64,000 nucleotides of DNA from Streptomyces sp. R302 (lineage in GTDB: Bacteria; Actinomycetota; Actinomycetes; Streptomycetales; Streptomycetaceae). Under the pieces are notes generated by a model, which did no database searches, was not told where the DNA came from, and saw nothing but the letters and a program-made list of their open reading frames with translations. Positions within the stretch are counted from its first letter, which is position 1. Each line of letters opens with the position of its first letter. The stretch covers positions 186,001-250,000 of the forward strand of contig NZ_JABBGE010000008.1 of the NCBI RefSeq assembly GCF_012927245.1, given 5' to 3'. This document shows, one piece after another, positions 32,608-40,995 of this stretch. The translations under genes and the position numbers were made by a program.

Positions 32608-32997
32608 CTAGCCGTACACGGCTCCCGTGTACTTCTCGCCCGGGCCCTTGCCCGGCTCGTCGGGGACGATCGACGCCTCGCGGAAGGCGAGCTGGAGGGA
32701 CTTCAGGCCGTCGCGCAGCGGGGCGGCGTGGAAGGACGAGATCTCCGTGGTGCTCGCGTCGAGGAGGCCCGCGAGCGCGTGGATCAGCTTGCGCGCCTCG
32801 TCGAGGTCCTTGTGCTCGTCGCCCTCCTCGGTGAGGCCGAGCTTGACCGCGGCCGCGCTCATCAGGTTGACGGCGACGGTCACGATCACCTCGACCGCCG
32901 GGACCTCGGCGATGTCACGGGTCATGGCCTCGAAGTCGGGGTTGTCGCCTGCCTGGTCGGAGGCGGTCGTGGACTCGTTCTGGGGGGTCTCGCTCAT
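32608..32997 (-). CDS. DUF1844 protein
   Basis: 129 residues. A disordered acidic N-terminus is followed by the helical DUF1844 core (about 25-110: VEVIVTVAVNLMSAAAVKLGL and DLDEARKLIHALAGLL). Function unknown; the family is conserved next to infC in actinobacteria. ATG 32997 begins MSETPQNES. On the minus strand a TATCGT box lies about 7 nt before the ATG, so this mRNA may also be leaderless. It is divergent from the infC leader. Confidence 0.85.
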   Translation of the reverse strand: MSETPQNESTTASDQAGDNPDFEAMTRDIAEVPAVEVIVTVAVNLMSAAAVKLGLTEEGDEHKDLDEARKLIHALAGLLDASTTEISSFHAAPLRDGLKSLQLAFREASIVPDEPGKGPGEKYTGAVYG

Positions 32998-33047
32998 GCC
33001 CCACACGATAAGCGGGCGGACGGTTCGCGCCGACCGCCGGGTCCTGC

Positions 33048-33352
33048 TAACCTTGTGTCACGACCGGCCGGACACCTATGTGCCCGGCCCACAAGTGGAG
33101 GCTCCGATCTCCCACCTGACCGCCCTCACGGGCGGCGGGTCACCGGTCAGGTGGCGACCATCGTTCCGTACGGACGATGGAGCCGCCCGATGTGCGCCCC
33201 GCGGTTGACCGTGGTGGTGCTCCGGTTCGCCTTGGAGCCCCGCCTGTGTCCCGTCCGGGGCATTTTTTGTGCGCCCGCTCGGTTGGTCTCAGTGATTTCA
33301 CGTGACGTGTCCGTCCGCCAAGGCGGTCGCGTGGTGCTACCGAGGAGGATCC
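33048..33352 (+). ncRNA. Structured 5' leader of the infC-rpmI-rplT operon
   Basis: The 355-bp gap before infC has a -10-like TGCTAACCT (TAACCT 33048-33053) followed by a strongly structured leader. An 11-bp perfect stem pairs CCACCTGACCG (33112-33122) with 33144-33154; an alternative hairpin CCGCCC/GGGCGG lies inside it. A second stem pairs CCATCGT (33158-33164) with 33174-33180. A terminator-like hairpin follows at 33237-33268. This layout fits a cis-regulatory RNA that controls the operon, probably through IF3, L20 or translation state. I cannot assign it to a named RNA family. Confidence 0.65.
33237..33268 (+). terminator. Attenuator terminator in the infC leader
   Basis: GCCCCG (33237-33242) pairs with CGGGGC (33256-33261), followed at once by ATTTTTT. 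The run of six T is rare in this GC-rich genome and lies about 85 bp upstream of the infC start, so it should act as an attenuator. Confidence 0.68.
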
Positions 33353-34003
33353 ATCAGCGCCGAGCCCCGCATCAACGAGCGGATTCGCGTTCCCGAGGTG
33401 CGTCTTGTCGGCCCCAGCGGCGAGCAGGTGGGCATCGTCCCCCTTGCCAAGGCCCTGGAGCTCGCGCAGGAGTACGACCTCGATCTTGTCGAGGTCGCGG
33501 CGAACGCCCGTCCGCCCGTGTGCAAGCTCATGGACTACGGGAAGTTCAAGTACGAGTCGGCCATGAAGGCCCGTGAGGCGCGCAAGAACCAGGCGCACAC
33601 GGTCATCAAGGAGATGAAGCTCCGGCCGAAGATCGACCCGCACGACTACGACACCAAGAAGGGTCACGTCGTCCGGTTCCTCAAGCAGGGCGACAAGGTC
33701 AAGATCACGATCATGTTCCGTGGTCGTGAGCAGTCCCGGCCCGAGCTCGGCTACCGCCTCCTGCAGCGCCTCGCCGAGGACGTCCAGGAGCTTGGCTTCA
33801 TCGAGTCCAACCCGAAGCAGGACGGCCGGAACATGATCATGGTTCTGGGTCCGCACAAGAAGAAGACCGAGGCCATGGCCGAGGCGCGCGAGGCCCAGGC
33901 CGCGCGCAAGGCGGAGCGCCAGGGCCTCGCGCCCGAGGCCGCCGCCGAGGCCGGTGCCGAGGAGGCTTCGGCCGACACGTCGGCCGAGAACGCCGAGGCG
34001 TGA
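33353..34003 (+). CDS. infC: Translation initiation factor IF-3, apparent AUC start
   Basis: 216 codons. The N-domain (about 4-75, EPRINERIRVPEVRLVGPSG), the Lys-rich linker and the C-domain with LRPKIDPHDYDTKKGHVVRFL are complete; an Ala/Glu-rich actinobacterial tail of about 45 residues follows. IF3 prevents premature subunit joining and proofreads start codons. Conserved sequence starts at SAEPRINERI, directly after ATC 33353, which has GAGGAGGA (33342-33349) at ideal spacing. No ATG, GTG or TTG exists near this point; the nearest in-frame GTG is 33302 and would add 17 non-conserved residues. IF3 discriminates against non-AUG starts, so AUC gives autoregulation as known for AUU in E. coli. 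Confidence 0.93.
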   Translation: MSAEPRINERIRVPEVRLVGPSGEQVGIVPLAKALELAQEYDLDLVEVAANARPPVCKLMDYGKFKYESAMKAREARKNQAHTVIKEMKLRPKIDPHDYDTKKGHVVRFLKQGDKVKITIMFRGREQSRPELGYRLLQRLAEDVQELGFIESNPKQDGRNMIMVLGPHKKKTEAMAEAREAQAARKAERQGLAPEAAAEAGAEEASADTSAENAEA

Positions 34004-34126
34004 TCCGAGGGGGCTGTCCTCGTGGCAGCCCCCGGGTCCCGCCCGGACCACCACACGAAGAATTGACGCTCCCGGTTCTCCGGTGCCCGCACCGGGGGAG
34101 CGCCACTGACGAGGAGATACGGCGCT

Positions 34127-34321
34127 ATGCCGAAGAACAAGACGCACTCCGGTGCCAAGAAGCGCTTCAAGGTCACCGGCTCCGGCAAGATCCTGCGCGA
34201 GCGCGCCGGCAAGCGCCACCTGCTCGAGCACAAGTCGTCCAAGCTGACGCGTCGCCTCACCGGCAACGCCGAGATGGCCCCGGGTGACGCCGCCAAGATC
34301 AAGAAGATGCTGGGCATCTGA
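34127..34321 (+). CDS. rpmI: 50S ribosomal protein L35
   Basis: 64 residues, the complete bL35 sequence from MPKNKTHSGAKKRFKVTGSG to AAKIKKMLGI. It is a small, very basic protein of the large subunit. ATG 34127 follows GAGGAGA. It is the second gene of the infC-rpmI-rplT operon, 123 bp after infC; codon use is the least extreme in third-position G/C, as usual for highly expressed ribosomal genes. Confidence 0.97.
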   Translation: MPKNKTHSGAKKRFKVTGSGKILRERAGKRHLLEHKSSKLTRRLTGNAEMAPGDAAKIKKMLGI

Positions 34322-34427
34322 GCTTGATCTCCCGCCCTCGGCACCCGAGGGCATCCGGCCAAGACCGGGACCCATCCGTTTTCCGGGTCGTGTGAACACA
34401 CCACGGCCCCGCTACAAGGAGTAAGAA

Positions 34428-34814
34428 GTGGCACGCGTCAAGCGGGCAGTCAACGCCCACAAGAAGCGCCGGGCGATCCTCGAGGCGGCCTCCGGCTACC
34501 GCGGTCAGCGTTCGCGCCTGTACCGCAAGGCCAAGGAGCAGGTCACCCACTCGCTGGTCTACAACTACAACGACCGCAAGAAGCGCAAGGGCGACTTCCG
34601 TCAGCTGTGGATCCAGCGCATCAACGCCGCTGCCCGCCAGAACGGCATGACGTACAACCGCCTCATCCAGGGTCTGAAGGCCGCCAACATCGAGGTGGAC
34701 CGCAAGATCCTCGCCGAGCTGGCCGTCAACGACAGCAACGCGTTCGCCGCGCTGGTCGAGGTCGCGCAGAAGGCCCTCCCGGCCGACGTCAACGCCCCGA
34801 AGGCCGCCGCCTGA
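34428..34814 (+). CDS. rplT: 50S ribosomal protein L20
   Basis: 128 residues, complete bL20: ARVKRAVNAHKKRRAILEAA, SGYRGQRSRLYRKAKEQV and the RNA-binding C-terminal domain. L20 is required for early 50S assembly and in several bacteria represses its own operon by binding mRNA, a candidate ligand for the leader upstream of infC. GTG 34428 follows AAGGAGTAAGA. A perfect terminator closes the operon. Confidence 0.97.
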   Translation: MARVKRAVNAHKKRRAILEAASGYRGQRSRLYRKAKEQVTHSLVYNYNDRKKRKGDFRQLWIQRINAAARQNGMTYNRLIQGLKAANIEVDRKILAELAVNDSNAFAALVEVAQKALPADVNAPKAAA

Positions 34815-34838
34815 TCTTCCAGGCCGCAGTACTTCCGA

Positions 34839-34871
34839 CCGGACCCGCAGGCCGCGCGCCTGCGGGTCCGG
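34839..34871 (+). terminator. Terminator of the infC-rpmI-rplT operon
   Basis: A perfect 14-bp stem (CCGGACCCGCAGGC at 34839-34852, complement 34858-34871) with a 5-nt loop lies 25 bp after rplT. The TrmH gene starts 69 bp later. Confidence 0.9.
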
Positions 34872-34939
34872 CGCGTTGACCGCCCCTTCCCGCACCCCCG
34901 ACGAGCCCGCACCCCGACGAGACAGAGAGCCGCAGGCAC

Positions 34940-35779
<840 letters not shown>

Positions 35780-35913
35780 ACCCACCCGGCCGCGTATCCC
35801 ACCGTTGTGATTCGGCCACCCCGTGTGCCCTTCCGGCTCCCGCCGGTCACCCTCGCCCAGTAGAGTGACGCACTCGGGGCCCACTGCGGTACAGGGAGGG
35901 GTGGGAGACGGGG

Positions 35914-37053
35914 ATGACGGCCGGCACGGACAGTCCCGCGCGGACCGCACGGCGAGGCGGAGACGGGACGCGCGCGCCCGCGCCCGAACCCTGGCCCGGG
36001 ATCGACCCCGACGACCTGCCCGACGGGCTCGTCGTCGCCGACGAGCACGGCCGGGTGGTCTGCTTCAACGCCGCCGCCAGCCGCATCACCGCCGTGCCGG
36101 TCGCCGAGGCGCTCGGCCGCCCCCTCGACCAGGCACTGCCCCTGGAGGACCTCAAGGGGCACCGCTGGTGGCCCCTCACCGACCCGTACGGCGGCCTCGC
36201 CACCCGGCGCGGCCAGCCCGAGCGGCATCTGCTGCTGCCCGGCGGCCGCGAGGTCCTCGTCTCCGCCCGGTACGTCCGCGAGCACCCCACCGGACCCGTC
36301 CGCCGGGTCGTCGTCTCGCTGCGCGGCACCGAGGCCCGCCGCCGCTCCGAGCGCAGCCACGCCGAGCTCATCGCCACCGTCGCCCACGAGCTCCGCTCCC
36401 CGCTCACCTCCGTGAAGGGCTTCACCGCCACCCTCCTCAGCAAGTGGGAGCGGTTCACCGACGAGCAGAAGCGGTTGATGCTGGAGACCGTCGACGCCGA
36501 CGCCGGCCGCATCAAACGACTCATCGCCGAACTCCTCGACATCTCCCGGATCGACGCCGGCCGCCTGGAGGTCCGCCGCCAGCCCGTCGACATCACCGCG
36601 GCCGTCGGCCGGCACATCCAGGTGCACACCACCGGCGGCCAGGCCCCCGACCGCTTCTTCGTCCGGACCCGCCCCGGACTGCCCGCGCTCTGGGCCGATC
36701 CCGACAAGATCGACCAGATCCTCGGCAACCTCCTGGAAAACGCGGTGCGCCACGGCGCCGGAACCGTCACCATCGAGGTGGCGCCCCGCACCGCGGGCGA
36801 CGACGGCACCGGCGAGGAGGGGACGGAGGTCACCGTGAGCGACGAGGGCCCGGGCATCCCCGAGGAGTCCATGAACCGCGTCTTCACCCGCTTCTGGCGC
36901 GGCAGCAAGCGCGGCGGCACCGGACTCGGCCTCTACATCGTCAAGGGCCTCGTCGAGGCCCACGGCGGCACCATCACCGTCGGACGCGGCCCGCGCGGCG
37001 GCGCCGAGTTCCGATTTATCCTGCCCGTCGGCGCCCCGGCCCATCTCGTCTGA
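35914..37053 (+). CDS. Orphan PAS-domain sensor histidine kinase, cytosolic
   Basis: 379 residues. A PAS domain (about 35-100, GLVVADEHGRVVCFNAAASRITAV) is followed by the HisKA dimerisation helix with phospho-acceptor His158 in VAHELRSPLTS, then the ATPase domain with N-box NLLENAVRHGAG, G1 DEGPGIPEE and G2 GGTGLGLYIVKGLVEAHGG. No membrane segment is present, so it senses a cytoplasmic signal, perhaps a small ligand or redox state in the PAS pocket. No response regulator gene is adjacent; the next gene is pheS. ATG 35914 follows GGGAGACGGGG. Confidence 0.9.
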   Translation: MTAGTDSPARTARRGGDGTRAPAPEPWPGIDPDDLPDGLVVADEHGRVVCFNAAASRITAVPVAEALGRPLDQALPLEDLKGHRWWPLTDPYGGLATRRGQPERHLLLPGGREVLVSARYVREHPTGPVRRVVVSLRGTEARRRSERSHAELIATVAHELRSPLTSVKGFTATLLSKWERFTDEQKRLMLETVDADAGRIKRLIAELLDISRIDAGRLEVRRQPVDITAAVGRHIQVHTTGGQAPDRFFVRTRPGLPALWADPDKIDQILGNLLENAVRHGAGTVTIEVAPRTAGDDGTGEEGTEVTVSDEGPGIPEESMNRVFTRFWRGSKRGGTGLGLYIVKGLVEAHGGTITVGRGPRGGAEFRFILPVGAPAHLV

Positions 37054-37130
37054 CGTCTCACCCACCGAGACCCGACGGGATCCAGAGCCACCGGGGCCCC
37101 CACGGGCTCATCAGCGTGTCCCCACCCCGT

Positions 37131-37136
37131 TAGACT
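37131..37136 (+). promoter_or_regulatory. -10 box upstream of pheST
   Basis: TAGACT lies 84 bp before the pheS start. It gives a leader of about 75 nt in which I see no T-box and no Phe-rich leader peptide. Confidence 0.45.
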
Positions 37137-37219
37137 CGACCTTTGGCACGTTTGCGCCCTTGTCGTCTGACGTCGAACCGGGGTCGCCCCAGCCAAGCCC
37201 AACGGAAGCACGGGAAGAA

Positions 37220-38347
37220 ATGTCGGCACCCAATAAGTCGTACGACCCGGTCGAGGTCGAAGCCTTGAAACCGGAAGAGATCGAGCGCATGCGGGACGAG
37301 GCGGTCGCCGCCTTCGCGGCCGCCGGCGACCTCGACGAGCTCGCGCACGCCAAGACCGCCCACACCGGCGGCACCTCGCCGCTCGCCCTCGCCAACCGCG
37401 AGATCGGCGCGCTGCCCCCGCAGGCCAAGGCCGCGGCCGGCAAGCTCGTCGGCCAGGCCCGCGGCGTCGTCTCCAAGGCGCTCGCCGCCCGCCAGGCCGA
37501 GCTGGAGGCCGAGCGCGACGCGCGCGTCCTCGTCGAGGAGGCCGTCGACGTCACCCTGCCGTACGACCGGATCCCGGCCGGCGCCCGCCACCCGCTGACC
37601 ACGCTGATGGAGCGCGTCGCCGACGTCTTCGTCTCCATGGGCTACGAGGTCGCCGAGGGCCCCGAGGTCGAGGCCGAGTGGTTCAACTTCGACGCCCTGA
37701 ACTTCGTGCCGGACCACCCGGCGCGCCAGATGCAGGACACCTTCTTCGTCCAGGGTCCGGAGGGCACCACCGGCGACGAGTCCGGTGTCGTGCTCCGCAC
37801 CCACACCTCGCCGGTCCAGGCCCGCACCCTCATCGACCGGGAGCCCCCGGTCTACGTGGTGTGCCCCGGCCGCGTCTACCGCACCGACGAGCTCGACGCC
37901 ACGCACACCCCGGTCTTCCACCAGATCGAGCTGCTCGCCGTCGACGAGGGCCTCACCATGGCCGACCTCAAGGGCACCCTCGACCACATGGTCCAGGCGC
38001 TCTTCGGCCCGGACATGAAGACCCGGCTCCGCCCGAACTTCTTCCCGTTCACCGAGCCGTCCGCCGAGATGGACATGCTCTGCTACGTCTGCCGCGGCGA
38101 GTCCGTCGGCAACCCGGACCGCCCCTGCCGCACCTGCGGCAGCGAGGGCTGGATCGAGCTCGGCGGCTGCGGCATGGTCAACCCGAAGGTGCTCGTCGCC
38201 TGCGGCGTGGACCCGGAGAAGTACAGCGGCTTCGCCTTCGGCTTCGGCATCGAGCGGATGCTGATGTTCCGGCACAACGTGGAAGACATGCGAGACATGG
38301 TCGAGGGTGACGTCCGGTTCACCCGGCCGTTCGGGATGGAGATCTGA
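37220..38347 (+). CDS. pheS: Phenylalanyl-tRNA synthetase alpha subunit
   Basis: 375 residues. A coiled-coil N-terminus (about 10-110) binds tRNA; class II motif 2 (about 205-255, VLRTHTSPVQARTLI, VYRTDELDATHTPVFHQIE) and motif 3 (GFAFGFGIERMLMFRHNV) follow. A CxxC pair (CYVCRGE, CRTCGSEG) marks the zinc-binding form. The enzyme charges tRNA-Phe as an (alpha-beta)2 tetramer. ATG 37220 gives the conserved MSAPNKSYDPVEVEALKPEE start; an upstream in-frame start at 37160 is less likely. The stop overlaps the pheT ATG by one base. Confidence 0.97.
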   Translation: MSAPNKSYDPVEVEALKPEEIERMRDEAVAAFAAAGDLDELAHAKTAHTGGTSPLALANREIGALPPQAKAAAGKLVGQARGVVSKALAARQAELEAERDARVLVEEAVDVTLPYDRIPAGARHPLTTLMERVADVFVSMGYEVAEGPEVEAEWFNFDALNFVPDHPARQMQDTFFVQGPEGTTGDESGVVLRTHTSPVQARTLIDREPPVYVVCPGRVYRTDELDATHTPVFHQIELLAVDEGLTMADLKGTLDHMVQALFGPDMKTRLRPNFFPFTEPSAEMDMLCYVCRGESVGNPDRPCRTCGSEGWIELGGCGMVNPKVLVACGVDPEKYSGFAFGFGIERMLMFRHNVEDMRDMVEGDVRFTRPFGMEI

Positions 38348-40875
38348 TGCGGGTCCCGCTTTCTTGGCTGCGGGAGTACGTCGACCTGCCGGCGACGGAG
38401 ACCGGCCGCGACGTCCAGGCCAAGCTCATCACCGCCGGCCTCGAGGTCGAGACCGTCGAGCAGCTCGGCGCCGGCCTCACCGGCCCGCTGGTGGTCGGCA
38501 AGGTCCTCACCATCGAGGAGCTGACGGAGTTCAAGAAGCCCATCCGCTTCTGCACCGTCGACGTCGGCTCCGCCAACGGCACCGGCGAGCCCCAGGAGAT
38601 CATCTGCGGCGCCCGGAACTTCGCCGTCGGCGACAAGGTCGTCGTGGCCCTGCCCGGCGCCGTGCTCCCCGGCGACTTCCGGATCGCCGAGCGCAAGACG
38701 TACGGCAAGGTCTCGCGCGGCATGATCTGCTCCAGCGAGGAGCTGGGCATGGGCGAGGACCCGAACCACGGGATCATCGTCCTGCCGCCGGAGCAGCAGG
38801 TCGGCCTCGACGCCACCGCCCTCCTGGAGCTGTACGACGAGGTCCTCGACATCGCCGTCACCCCGGACCGCGGCTACTGCCTCTCGATGCGCGGCGTCGC
38901 CCGCGAGGCCGCCATCGCGTACGGGCTGCCGCTGCGCGACCCGGCGCTCCTCGACGTGCCCGCGCCGAACTCGTACGGCTACCCGGTCCAGATCGCCGAC
39001 CCGATCGGCTGCGACCGCTTCACCGCCCGTACGGTCGTCGGCCTGGCCCCCGAGGCCCGGTCGCCGATCTGGCTCCAGCGCCGCCTCCAGAAGGCGGGCA
39101 TGCGCCCGATCTCGCTCGCCGTCGACATCACGAACTACGTGATGCTGGAGCTCGGCCAGCCGCTGCACGCCTACGACCGCACCCGGATCGACGGCCCCAT
39201 CGGGGTCCGCCGCGCCGAGGCCGGCGAGAAGATCACCACCCTCGACGGCACGGTCCGCGTCCTCGACGCCGCCGACCTGGTCATCACCGACAACCGCGGC
39301 GCCATCGGCATCGCGGGCGTCATGGGCGGCGCCGACACCGAGATCGCCGACCCGGTCGTCGACGCCGAGACCGGCGCCGTCGCCGGCTCCAGCGAGGTCG
39401 TCATCGAGGCCGCGCACTTCGACGCGATCTCGATCGCCCGCACGGCCCGCCGCCACAAGCTGTCCTCCGAGGCGTCCAAGCGCTTCGAGCGCGGCGTCGA
39501 CCCGCAGGCCGCGGCCGCCGCGGCGCAGCGCTGCGTCGACCTGCTCGTGCTGCTCGCGGGCGGCACCGCCGAGGCCGGCGTCACCGAGATCGCCGCGCCG
39601 TCCGCGCCGCGCACCATCACCCTGCCGGCGAACCACCCCGACAAGGTCGCGGGTGTGGACTACGGCCGCGAGACCGTCGTCCGCCGCCTCCAGGAGGTCG
39701 GCTGCGACGTCTACGGCCAGGACGAGCTCGTCGTCACCGTGCCCTCCTGGCGTCCCGACCTGGCCGCGCCGAACGACCTCGCCGAGGAGGTCATCCGCCT
39801 GGAGGGTTACGAGAACCTGCCCTCCACGCTGCCGAAGCCCCCGGCAGGGCGTGGCCTCACCGAGCGCCAGCGCGTCCACCGCCGGGTCGGCCGCGCCCTC
39901 GCCGGCGCCGGCTACGTCGAGGCCCTGAACTACCCCTTCATGGGGCAGCAGGTCCTCGACCAGCTCGGCCTCGACGCGGACGACGCCCGCCGGAAGGTCG
40001 TCACCCTCGTCAACCCGCTCTCCGACGAGGAGCCCGCGCTCCGCACCACGCTGCTCCCCGGCCTGCTCGGGGCGCTGCGCCGGAACGACAGCCGCGGCAG
40101 CCACGACCTGGCGCTCTTCGAGACCGGTCTGGTCTTCCGCCCCGAGGGCGAGCCGAAGGTCGCCGTCCGCCTCCCGGCGGACCGCCGTCCCACCGACGAG
40201 GAGATCGCCGGCGTCAACGCCGCGCTGCCCGCGCAGCCGCGCCGCGCCGCCGTCGTCCTCGCCGGCGCCCGCGAGCAGTCCGGCTGGTGGGGCAAGGGCC
40301 GCCCGGCCGACTGGGCCGACGCGATCGAGGCCGCCCGCACCATCGCCGTCGAGACCGGTGCGGAGCTGCTGATCGAGGCCGACCAGCACGCCCCGTTCCA
40401 CCCGGGCCGCTGCGCCGCCTTCCACGTCATGGTCGACGGGGTGAAGACCCTCGCCGGCCACGGCGGCGAGCTCCACCCGCGCGTCGTCAAGGCGCTGGGC
40501 CTGCCGGCCCGCTCCTGCGCGATGGAGCTGGACCTGGACGTCCTGGAGCGGTCGAGCACCGGCCTCGTGAAGGCCCCGCGGATCTCCGCCTTCCCGGTCG
40601 CCACCCAGGACGTCGCCCTGGTCGTCGACCAGGCCGTGCCGTCCGCCGAGGTCGAGGCCCACCTGGCCGAAGGGGCGGGTGAACTCCTGGAGTCCATCCG
40701 GCTGTTCGACGTCTACACCGGCGACCAGGTCGGTGAGGGCAAGAAGTCCCTGGCGTACGCGCTGAGGTTCCGCGCCGCGGACCGCACGCTCACCGTCGAG
40801 GAGGCCACCGCCGCCCGCGACGCCGCGGTCGCGCGGGCCGCCGAGCACACCGGCGCCGTGCTGCGCGGCGCCTGA
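38347..40875 (+). CDS. pheT: Phenylalanyl-tRNA synthetase beta subunit
   Basis: 842 residues with the full domain order: N-terminal part, EMAP/OB-like tRNA-binding domain (about 40-150), B3/B4 editing domain (about 210-400, HKLSSEASKRFERGVDPQAA), B5, the catalytic-like core (about 500-700) and the C-terminal anticodon-binding ferredoxin-like domain (about 745-842, ISAFPVATQDVALVVD). It provides editing of misacylated Tyr and tRNA anticodon binding. It is translated by the TGATG overlap with pheS. Confidence 0.97.
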   Translation: MRVPLSWLREYVDLPATETGRDVQAKLITAGLEVETVEQLGAGLTGPLVVGKVLTIEELTEFKKPIRFCTVDVGSANGTGEPQEIICGARNFAVGDKVVVALPGAVLPGDFRIAERKTYGKVSRGMICSSEELGMGEDPNHGIIVLPPEQQVGLDATALLELYDEVLDIAVTPDRGYCLSMRGVAREAAIAYGLPLRDPALLDVPAPNSYGYPVQIADPIGCDRFTARTVVGLAPEARSPIWLQRRLQKAGMRPISLAVDITNYVMLELGQPLHAYDRTRIDGPIGVRRAEAGEKITTLDGTVRVLDAADLVITDNRGAIGIAGVMGGADTEIADPVVDAETGAVAGSSEVVIEAAHFDAISIARTARRHKLSSEASKRFERGVDPQAAAAAAQRCVDLLVLLAGGTAEAGVTEIAAPSAPRTITLPANHPDKVAGVDYGRETVVRRLQEVGCDVYGQDELVVTVPSWRPDLAAPNDLAEEVIRLEGYENLPSTLPKPPAGRGLTERQRVHRRVGRALAGAGYVEALNYPFMGQQVLDQLGLDADDARRKVVTLVNPLSDEEPALRTTLLPGLLGALRRNDSRGSHDLALFETGLVFRPEGEPKVAVRLPADRRPTDEEIAGVNAALPAQPRRAAVVLAGAREQSGWWGKGRPADWADAIEAARTIAVETGAELLIEADQHAPFHPGRCAAFHVMVDGVKTLAGHGGELHPRVVKALGLPARSCAMELDLDVLERSSTGLVKAPRISAFPVATQDVALVVDQAVPSAEVEAHLAEGAGELLESIRLFDVYTGDQVGEGKKSLAYALRFRAADRTLTVEEATAARDAAVARAAEHTGAVLRGA

Positions 40876-40894
40876 CGCCGACGGCGGTACGCCA

Positions 40895-40935
40895 CGGAGG
40901 GCCGTCCCGGGATCCGTTCCCGGGGCGGCCCTCCG
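40895..40935 (+). terminator. Terminator of pheST
   Basis: A 17-bp stem (40895-40911 with 40919-40935; one G-T pair) and a 7-nt loop lie 20 bp after the pheT stop. Confidence 0.9.
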
Positions 40936-40995
40936 CCGTTCCCGCCCGGCCTGACAAGTCCGCTGCCGTGCGGTGCAATGGTGGTGGGAACCGTC

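Noticed and set aside
33302..33352. GTG 33302 as the infC start
   Set aside because: It adds 17 non-conserved residues and has no ribosome site, while a perfect site precedes ATC 33353.
37137..37270. Possible leader peptide for pheST attenuation (leaderless TTG frame after the TAGACT box)
   Set aside because: The 40-codon frame contains no Phe codons and no terminator/antiterminator pair is visible before pheS.
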